This document shows, one piece after another, positions 42,273 to 47,636 of a DNA stretch of 47,636 nucleotides. The stretch comes from Actinomycetes bacterium (GTDB lineage Bacteria; Actinomycetota; Thermoleophilia; BMS3ABIN01). The notes beneath the pieces were generated by a model. The model saw only the letters and a program-made list of their open reading frames with translations. It made no database searches and had not been told where the DNA came from. The DNA is taken from positions 1 to 47,636 of the forward strand of contig JAJYXB010000002.1 in NCBI GenBank assembly GCA_021791195.1. Direction: 5' to 3'. A program made the translations under genes and the position numbers. Every line of letters begins with the position of its first letter. Positions within the stretch are counted from its first letter, which is position 1.

Positions 42273-42302
42273 ATATTACCACGCGGAAATCTTTTTCGGC
42301 AA
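42273..42302 (-). promoter_or_regulatory. Promoter of the 6S RNA candidate
   Basis: On the minus strand TTGCCG (42302-42297) and TAATAT (42278-42273) are separated by 18 bases. The predicted start of transcription is at about 42266, the first base of the 6S closing stem. The remaining bases up to the aspS stop (42303-42477) contain a small hairpin AACAGG/CCTGTT (42301-42321) and no gene. Confidence 0.65.
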
Positions 42303-42477
42303 CAGGTGAAAAAACCCTGTTTCCCTCCGGGGCCCGGCGCCACCAGATTGCCCCCTTGGCGGAGCTCACGTCATCCCGCTGCGACCCTGTATATCAGTAT
42401 CGGTCTGTGTGCGCAAATCATCCAATGGGATGAAACCCGGCTCTGACGGAGCTCGAGCCCCTTCAGCCGGCCGCGCC

Positions 42478-44229
42478 TTAACCCTGGCGGAGCCTGAGCT
42501 CCTTCAGCTGCGCCGGGCTCACCGCGGCGGGCGCTCCCGTGAGCGGACAGCCGCCGCTTTGCGTCTTGGGAAAGGCGATCACATCCCGGATGGTGTTCAG
42601 CCCTGCCATCAGCATCACCAGACGGTCCAGCCCGAAGGCCAGACCACCGTGCGGCGGAGCGCCGTATTTCAGCGCCTCCAGCAGGAAACCGAAATCCGCC
42701 TCCATCTGATGGTCCTCATGCCCCAGGATGCGCAGGATGCGCCGCTGCAGATCCGGCATATGGATCCGCAGTCCGCCGCTGGCGATCTCGACGCCGTTCA
42801 GCACCAGGTCGTAAAGGCTGCCGCGCACCTTCAGCGGGTCGTCATCGAGAAAACCAAGGGTTTCGGCCGTGGGCAGCGTGAAGGGATGATGCTCCGCCAC
42901 GATCTGGCCGCTGTTTTCATCCAGTTTGAACATGGGGAAGCCGGTGACCCAGAGAAAGCTCCAGCCCTCGCCGGCCAGCTTCAGCTCGCGGGCCAGCCGC
43001 GTGCGCAGCGCCCCCAGCACCGGCGCCGCCACCACCGGCAGGTCGGCCACGAACAGGATCAGGTCGCCCTCGACGGAGCCGGTGGACTCGATCACCGCGC
43101 TGATCTCGTCCGGCGCCAGGAACTTGGCGATCGGCGACGTCACCTGCATCCCCTCGCGCAGGTAAAGATAGGCAAGGCCCCTGGCGCCTTCCCTGATGGC
43201 AAAGTCAGTCAGCTCGTCGACCTGCCGCCGGGAGAATGCCGCGCCCCCGGGAGCCCTGAGCGCCCTGATGACGCCGCCGTTCTCCAGCGCCCGGGCAAAG
43301 ACGGCGAACTCCGTGCCGGCAAAGGTGCCGGAGACATCAACGATGGGCAGGTCGAAGCGCATGTCGGGCTTGTCGGAGCCGTATTGGAGGATTGCCTCTT
43401 CGTAGGTCATGCGCGGGAAGGGACGCACCAGCTGCGTATCCAGCACCCTGGCGAAGAGATCAGCCATCAGCTCCTCCAGCAGGCCCATGATCTCCGCTTC
43501 GGTCATGAACGACATCTCCATGTCGACCTGGGTATGCTCCGGCTGACGGTCGGCTCGCAGATCCTCATCGCGAAACGCGTGCGCGAACTGATAGTAGCGG
43601 TCCATGCCCGACACCATCAGTAACTGCTTGAACAGCTGCGGCGACTGCGGCAGGGCGTAGAACTTGTGCGGCTGCAGGCGGGCCGGCACCAGGAAATCGC
43701 GGGCCCCCTCCGGCGTGCTCTTTGTCAGCACCGGGGTCTCCACCTCGACAAAATCATTGCCGTCGAGGTAGCGGCGCACGGTCCCGGCCACCCGGTGCCG
43801 CAGCAGCAGGTTGCCCAGCATCTCTTCGCGGCGCAAGTCGATGTAGCGGTATTTGAGCCTGAGCGCCTCATCGACATCGATATGCTCGTCGATGCTGAAG
43901 GGCGGTGTCTCGGAGCGGTTGAGGATCTCCACACCAGTGACATTGACCTCAACCGCGCCCGTGGGAAGGTCGGGATTGACCGTTTCCTCCGAACGCGGCG
44001 CCACGGTGCCTTCAACCGCGACCACGTCCTCCGGCCGCAGGGAATGCCCGGTCTGGTGCACGTCTCCGGACCGCTCCGGATCGAACACGATCTGCACCAG
44101 GCCGCTGATGTCCCGGAGATCGATGAAGATCAGGCCGCCGTGGTCACGCCGCCGGTGGACCCAGCCGCAGAGTCTGACCGCGGTGCCGCTGTCTGTTTTG
44201 GTTAACCTGCCGCAATAATGTGTTCTCAT
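42478..44229 (-). CDS. aspS: Aspartyl-tRNA synthetase
   Basis: This class IIb synthetase for tRNA-Asp starts at MRTHYCGRL (ATG 44229, AGGG 8 bases upstream); the frame is open further to 44487 but that part is not conserved. The 583 residues have the N-terminal OB anticodon domain (RLCGWVHRRRDHGGLIFIDLRD), the catalytic motifs RHRVAGTVRRYLD, QSPQLFKQLLMVSGMDRYYQ and FGLDRLVMLMAGL, and the bacterial GAD insertion. The bacterial-type AspRS with a GAD domain may be discriminating or not; this cannot be decided. It is preceded by hisS and followed by the 6S RNA candidate. Confidence 0.96.
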   Translation of the reverse strand: MRTHYCGRLTKTDSGTAVRLCGWVHRRRDHGGLIFIDLRDISGLVQIVFDPERSGDVHQTGHSLRPEDVVAVEGTVAPRSEETVNPDLPTGAVEVNVTGVEILNRSETPPFSIDEHIDVDEALRLKYRYIDLRREEMLGNLLLRHRVAGTVRRYLDGNDFVEVETPVLTKSTPEGARDFLVPARLQPHKFYALPQSPQLFKQLLMVSGMDRYYQFAHAFRDEDLRADRQPEHTQVDMEMSFMTEAEIMGLLEELMADLFARVLDTQLVRPFPRMTYEEAILQYGSDKPDMRFDLPIVDVSGTFAGTEFAVFARALENGGVIRALRAPGGAAFSRRQVDELTDFAIREGARGLAYLYLREGMQVTSPIAKFLAPDEISAVIESTGSVEGDLILFVADLPVVAAPVLGALRTRLARELKLAGEGWSFLWVTGFPMFKLDENSGQIVAEHHPFTLPTAETLGFLDDDPLKVRGSLYDLVLNGVEIASGGLRIHMPDLQRRILRILGHEDHQMEADFGFLLEALKYGAPPHGGLAFGLDRLVMLMAGLNTIRDVIAFPKTQSGGCPLTGAPAAVSPAQLKELRLRQG

Positions 44230-44350
44230 GCAAATCCCTGGCTCGATTCCCTGGATGCCTGCCGCCGCCCGCATCGCGGCCGCGCAAGCCTGTTCCGCTT
44301 TGGCCGGCGGCGCCCCGTCCAAGTATACAGTCTCACGCGCGGTGATTCGA

Positions 44351-45631
44351 TTATGCCCAGGCAGTCCCGCCGCGGTTGCCGCCGAGCCGGCCGGCGACAT
44401 GCCGGGCCAGGCCGTCAAAGGCGACACTTTCCTGCTCCCCCAGCTGCATGTCCCTGACCGTGGCGGCGCCCGCGGCCAGCTCTTCATCCCCGATGATGAC
44501 CGCGTAGCGCGCCCCGAGCCGGTTGGCCTGTTTCATCTGTCCTTTGGGCGACCGGCCGGCGTAGTCGGTTTCGGCGGCGATGCCGAGGCCGCGCAGCCGG
44601 TGCAGCTGCTGGCTGCCCGCGGCGCGGGCGGCGTCCCCCAGTATCATCACGAATACTTCGATGGTCGCCGGAGCGGCGCTGACGCCCGCTGATTCCAGCG
44701 CTAGCACGATGCGTTCCATGCCGGTGCCGAAACCAGCCGCCGGCGTCGCCGGCCCGCCGAGCTCCGACACCAGGTTGTCATAGCGGCCGCCGCCGCCGAT
44801 GCCTTTCTGCGCTCCCAGTCGCGCGCACTCATACTCGAAGGTCGTGCGCGTGTAATAATCGAAACCGCGCACCAGCGTGCCGTCGAGGCGGTAGGAGCGG
44901 CCGAACATGTCCAGCAGGCCGGTGACACTGTCAAAATGCTGCTGGCATCCATCACAAAGGTTGTCAATCAGTTTCGGCGCATCCGCGAGGATGGCCTCGC
45001 ACGATTCGTTCTTGCAGTCAAAGACGCGCAACGGGTTGAGAAGCGCCCGCTCGCGGCAGTCTCCGCAGAGCTCGCCGGATGACTGGTGCAGGAACGCGCT
45101 CAGCCTTTCCACGTAAGCCGGGCGGCAGCCGGCGTCGCCCATGCTGCTCAGCCGCAGCGCCACGTCCGGCACCCCGAGCGCCTCGTAGATCCCGGACATC
45201 ATCATGATCAGCTCGGCGTCGAGCGCCGGATCGGCCGAGCCGATCGCTTCGGCGCCCAGCTGGTAATGTTCGCGGAAGCGGCCGGCCTGCGGCCGCTCGA
45301 AACGGAACATCCGCTCGTGATACCAGAGTTTGACCGGCTGCGGCAGCTTGTGCATCCCGTGCTGGACATAGGCCCGCACCACGGGCGCCGTCCCCTCCGG
45401 CTTGAGCGTCAGGCTGCGCCCGCCCTTGTCCTGGAAGGTATACATCTCCTTGCGGACGATGTCGGAAGACGAGCCCACACCGCGCTCGAAGAGTGAAGTA
45501 TCCTCAAAGGTCGGCGTGCTGATGCGGCCGTAGCCGGCAGAGGCGAATATGCGGCGCGCCTCTCCCAGCACCCTTTCCCGCAGCGGCTGATCTGCCGGCA
45601 GGATGTCATATGTTCCCTTGGGCGCCTGCAA
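44351..45631 (-). CDS. hisS: Histidyl-tRNA synthetase
   Basis: This class II synthetase has 426 residues. It begins APKGTYDILPADQP and shows motif 1 (RISTPTFEDTSLFERG), motif 2 (KPEGTAPVVRAYVQHGM, FRFERPQAGRFREHYQLGAE) and the histidine loops LVRGFDYYTRTTFEY and GGGGRYDNL, with a C-terminal anticodon domain. The start codon directly follows the stop of the MBL hydrolase gene. The order hisS-aspS is common in bacteria. A 120-base gap precedes aspS and holds no gene. Confidence 0.96.
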   Translation of the reverse strand: MQAPKGTYDILPADQPLRERVLGEARRIFASAGYGRISTPTFEDTSLFERGVGSSSDIVRKEMYTFQDKGGRSLTLKPEGTAPVVRAYVQHGMHKLPQPVKLWYHERMFRFERPQAGRFREHYQLGAEAIGSADPALDAELIMMMSGIYEALGVPDVALRLSSMGDAGCRPAYVERLSAFLHQSSGELCGDCRERALLNPLRVFDCKNESCEAILADAPKLIDNLCDGCQQHFDSVTGLLDMFGRSYRLDGTLVRGFDYYTRTTFEYECARLGAQKGIGGGGRYDNLVSELGGPATPAAGFGTGMERIVLALESAGVSAAPATIEVFVMILGDAARAAGSQQLHRLRGLGIAAETDYAGRSPKGQMKQANRLGARYAVIIGDEELAAGAATVRDMQLGEQESVAFDGLARHVAGRLGGNRGGTAWA

Positions 45632-46264
45632 TTACCAGTCCAGGTCGGTCAGGAAGGGGTTGTTCTCCTTCTCCTGAACCAGCGTCGTCGCGTTCCCGTG
45701 ACCGGGATAAACAGGTGTCCGCGGCGGGAACATCAGCATGAGCTTCTTCACCGAGGCGGCCAGCTGTTCGAAAGATCCGCCCGGCAGATCCGTGCGGCCG
45801 ACGGAGCCGTGAAAGAGCAGGTCGCCGCAAAACAGCCCGCCGGCGATATGGTACGTGATCGAACCGGGTGAGTGTCCCGGCGTGGCGACCGCCCGCACCT
45901 CGATGCCGCCGGCCGTGAACGTCGTGTCGCCCTCCAGCAGCCGCCCGACTGCCGCCGGCGTCACCTTCGGCATCCCGGGGAAGAGCTCGTAGCGGTCGGG
46001 GTCGCCCAGCACCATCGCCACTTCGCCGCTACCGCAGATCCCGGCGCCGGTGGCGGCGGCCAGCTCCGCGGTGGCGCCCAGGTGGTCGGCGTGGCCGTGG
46101 GTGATCAGGATGGCATCGACGCGGCTGCCGGCTTCGGCGGCCATGCGCCCGATCGCGGCGCTATCACCGCCGGGATCGACCACGACCCCCGCGCCGCTGG
46201 ATTCGTCATGTATCAAATAGCAGTTTGCCTGCAGCGGACCGAGCGCCGCGGCGGATATCTTCAG
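45632..46264 (-). CDS. MBL-fold hydrolase (glyoxalase II-like)
   Basis: This metallo-beta-lactamase fold hydrolase has ITHGHADHLGA (four metal ligands), TPGHSPGSITY, CGDLLF and YPGHGNATT, the set of the glyoxalase II/YcbL group. The only canonical start (TTG, 46216) would remove the first strand, yet family members begin MKI...GPLQ-NCYL, here encoded just upstream as KISAAALGPLQANCYL. In that frame, open to an upstream stop, there is no ATG, GTG or TTG. CTG at 46264 gives the expected start, and AAAGGA lies 6 bases before an in-frame ATC at 46270. A non-standard start codon is therefore likely. It abuts hisS. Confidence 0.88.
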   Translation of the reverse strand: MKISAAALGPLQANCYLIHDESSGAGVVVDPGGDSAAIGRMAAEAGSRVDAILITHGHADHLGATAELAAATGAGICGSGEVAMVLGDPDRYELFPGMPKVTPAAVGRLLEGDTTFTAGGIEVRAVATPGHSPGSITYHIAGGLFCGDLLFHGSVGRTDLPGGSFEQLAASVKKLMLMFPPRTPVYPGHGNATTLVQEKENNPFLTDLDW

Positions 46265-46425
46265 GCCGATTGCCGTTCCTTTCTCGGGAATGTCGGGCTT
46301 TAAGCTAACAAATTGCTACCGGTTTGGAAAGACGCAGCCTGGAGCAGGCCGCGTGCGCGCAGCTTTTTAGGCCGATCTCAAACCCGGGCGCCCGGCAGCA
46401 CCCCAAGGAAAGTTCAGAAAAAACG

Positions 46426-46454
46426 TAGACTGCTATTAAACATTGTGATATCAT
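46426..46454 (+). promoter_or_regulatory. Candidate promoter of the secreted Ig-like protein gene
   Basis: TAGACT (46426-46431) and TATCAT (46449-46454) are spaced by 17 bases, giving a start near 46461 and a leader of about 235 bases. Confidence 0.45.
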
Positions 46455-46461
46455 TCCATGC

Positions 46462-46697
46462 ACGGATAGCGATGGATGCCGGCTTCGGCCGGCCCGGCTG
46501 GAGCCGGGCGCCATCCTTTCCGGTCCGTTACAGCGGACGGGAAATAGCCTCGCCGGGCTCGCCCGGCAGCGGGACTTTCTGTTAGGGGATGCTGGAGTAA
46601 CGGGGGCTAAGTATTTGGGAAAGCCGGTCTGGCTGTCTTTTTAGGGCATGCTGGGTCGGCTTTGGTTTTTTTGATTCGAGAATGAAGGAATGACCGT
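46462..46697 (+). promoter_or_regulatory. Long hairpin-rich leader, possible cis-regulatory RNA
   Basis: The leader folds into several strong elements. GATGG/CCATC (about 46471-46515) encloses two hairpins, GCCGGC/GGCCGGC and CCCGGC/GCCGGG. A second hairpin, TTTCCGGTCCG/CGGACGGGAAA, lies at about 46517-46544. GCCGGG/CCCGGC follows within a span closed by TAGCC/GGCTA. Two T-rich stretches (CTTTTTAG near 46640 and seven Ts near 46665) follow GC-rich stems and look like terminators. It matches no riboswitch class I know. It could be a terminator-type switch or simply a structured leader. Confidence 0.4.
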
Positions 46698-47528
46698 ATG
46701 ACCAGAGGTGGGCGTTTTCGCCGAATAAATGGCGCGGGTGTACTGCTGCTGGCCGCCGTCACTTTGCTGCTGGCGGCGGCGCCGGCATCGGCGGCCTACG
46801 CGGCGGCGTGCGACCCCCATCTGAGCCAGCAGGCGGCTTCCGCCCGCTGGTCGAGCTTCGCCGATTACAGTGACCGCGTTCTCACCGTCGAGCAGACGGT
46901 CAGTCAGGATACCTGCACGCGCTGTTTGCTGCGCGTGGATGCGGTCCAGGCCGGCAGCGGCGTCCGGACCCTTACGCCGATGCCGCTCGAGCTCGGCACC
47001 GTCTCGCGATCATCTCCGGGAAGTCTCCAGGTCCGTTACCAGGTGCCCCCCGGGATAAACACGTTTGTCAGCAACCTGAAGGCGACTTGCCTGGAGAGTG
47101 CGCCGGTCGCGGCGCCACAGCTCAACATCCAGTCCGCTTACGCGCTTGCCGATCAGGGCTGTCCGCCCGGGCCGGTTCCCGAACTCAGCGGACTGCCGCT
47201 GCCAGCGGAGCAGGATTACGGCACGCGCAGATTCGTGGTGACGCTGACCGGCGCTGACGGAAATCCCCTGGCCGGCAGGCATGTGAAATGGTCGCTTTCG
47301 AACCCGGTTATGACTGAATTCTTCCTTACGGCGAGCAGCGACGTCACCGACGCGCAGGGGCAGGCCTACGTTACGGTCTCGCCGCCGGTGTATCCAGTTG
47401 ACATCGCACCTTATTTTTCCAAGAACTCCACCAAGGTCACGGCCCGCACCGACGACGGCAGCAGCGCCAGCGCCCTGTTTGTCTACACCCGCTGCGCGCC
47501 GCCCGGCCAGGCGCCACCCTGGGCCTAG
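46698..47528 (+). CDS. Secreted protein with Ig-like (Big_1-type) domain
   Basis: This 276-residue protein has a signal peptide (basic start, hydrophobic core to about residue 31, cleavage near ASAAYA). A Cys-containing middle part follows, with CTRC (about 73-76). The C-terminal domain (about 170-265) resembles bacterial Ig-like domain 1: RRFVVTLTGADGNPLAGRHV, then VTDAQGQAYVTVS and KVTARTDDGSSASALFVY. Such domains occur in surface adhesins and invasin-like proteins. GAAGGA lies 8 bases before the ATG. There is no anchor motif, so it may be released or bind the wall. The function is unknown. Confidence 0.8.
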   Translation: MTRGGRFRRINGAGVLLLAAVTLLLAAAPASAAYAAACDPHLSQQAASARWSSFADYSDRVLTVEQTVSQDTCTRCLLRVDAVQAGSGVRTLTPMPLELGTVSRSSPGSLQVRYQVPPGINTFVSNLKATCLESAPVAAPQLNIQSAYALADQGCPPGPVPELSGLPLPAEQDYGTRRFVVTLTGADGNPLAGRHVKWSLSNPVMTEFFLTASSDVTDAQGQAYVTVSPPVYPVDIAPYFSKNSTKVTARTDDGSSASALFVYTRCAPPGQAPPWA

Positions 47529-47538
47529 CGCCGGAGCC

Positions 47539-47636
47539 TCACCTGACCGGGACCAGGAACGGACGTCCCGGCATGCTCAGCGCCTGCGCGTGCTGAAAAC
47601 CCATCCCGGTGAAAAAGCGGTAGACCGTGGCGCCCA
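47539..47636 (-). CDS. C-terminal end of an unidentified protein (partial)
   Basis: The minus strand is open from the window edge to a TGA at 47541-47539 and encodes 31 residues, ATVYRFFTGMGFQHAQALSM being the first twenty legible ones after a Gly. The pattern VYRFFTGMGF resembles the last strands of GNAT acetyltransferases, but the piece is too short for a firm call. It converges with the secreted protein gene, 10 bases away. Confidence 0.4.
   Translation of the reverse strand, partial: GATVYRFFTGMGFQHAQALSMPGRPFLVPVR

Noticed and set aside
44230-44487. N-terminal extension of aspS
   Set aside because: The added 86 residues are low in conservation, overlap hisS, and AspRS proteins begin at the MRTHYCG segment.

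Overview
The window is a high-GC bacterial chromosome segment (roughly 60-65% G+C by eye). It most likely comes from a member of the Actinomycetota, perhaps an uncultured or early-branching lineage. The pointers are the gene order DUF948 / small membrane protein / alaS / ruvX / mltG, a CwlM-like amidase (two peptidoglycan-binding domains plus Amidase_3), a SigB/SigF-type sigma factor, and the order recO / glyQ-glyS / ppdK / dgt / dnaG / rpoD. The lineage is inferred from gene content only; no rRNA is present.

Layout. Positions 1-1938 are AT-richer and foreign-looking: a HEAT-repeat (AlkC/AlkD-like) fragment overlaps a large serine recombinase whose frame is broken near 1560. The recombinase runs into the 3' end of tRNA-Pro(CGG), so this is probably one end of an element integrated at that tRNA. 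Next come pilT (-), tRNA-Gln(CTG), a two-gene ABC exporter (+), tRNA-Glu(CTC), a flavodiiron protein and gltX (-). Two cell-wall enzymes follow (NlpC/P60 endopeptidase and CwlM-like amidase). From 10849 to 16486 lies a complete-looking thiamine operon on the minus strand. It reads promoter, TPP riboswitch, intrinsic terminator, thi4, an uncharacterised Cys/His-rich gene, thiE, thiC, thiL and thiD. Thiazole is made by a Thi4-type enzyme; no thiG, thiS or thiH is present in the window.

From 16.6 to 20.4 kb there are small zinc-ribbon proteins, an HD-GYP response regulator, a nitroreductase/flavin-reductase pair, a cytochrome b5-like protein and tRNA-Asn(GTT). From 20.5 to 30.5 kb there is a housekeeping block: rpoD, dnaG, dgt, ppdK, glyS and glyQ. 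A divergent promoter region at 30478-30610 carries a 24-bp palindrome and drives glyQ one way and a lipoprotein the other. recO, mltG, ruvX, alaS and a stress-type sigma factor follow, then two small membrane proteins and a PAS-GAF-GGDEF diguanylate cyclase.

The right part has mnmA fused to a degenerate IscU/NifU-like domain and a thioredoxin-like lipoprotein without a CxxC. A strong 6S RNA candidate sits directly downstream of aspS, with its own promoter. Then come aspS, hisS, an MBL-fold hydrolase, a secreted protein with an Ig-like domain behind a long hairpin-rich leader, and the C-terminus of a gene leaving the window.

Most notable: the IscU-like/MnmA fusion; a Cys-type (suicide-type) Thi4 with an unknown gene in a TPP-riboswitch operon; the 6S RNA; two genes whose Shine-Dalgarno sequence points to an in-frame ATC; and several probable leaderless genes. 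No CRISPR array, rRNA or clear defence system was seen.
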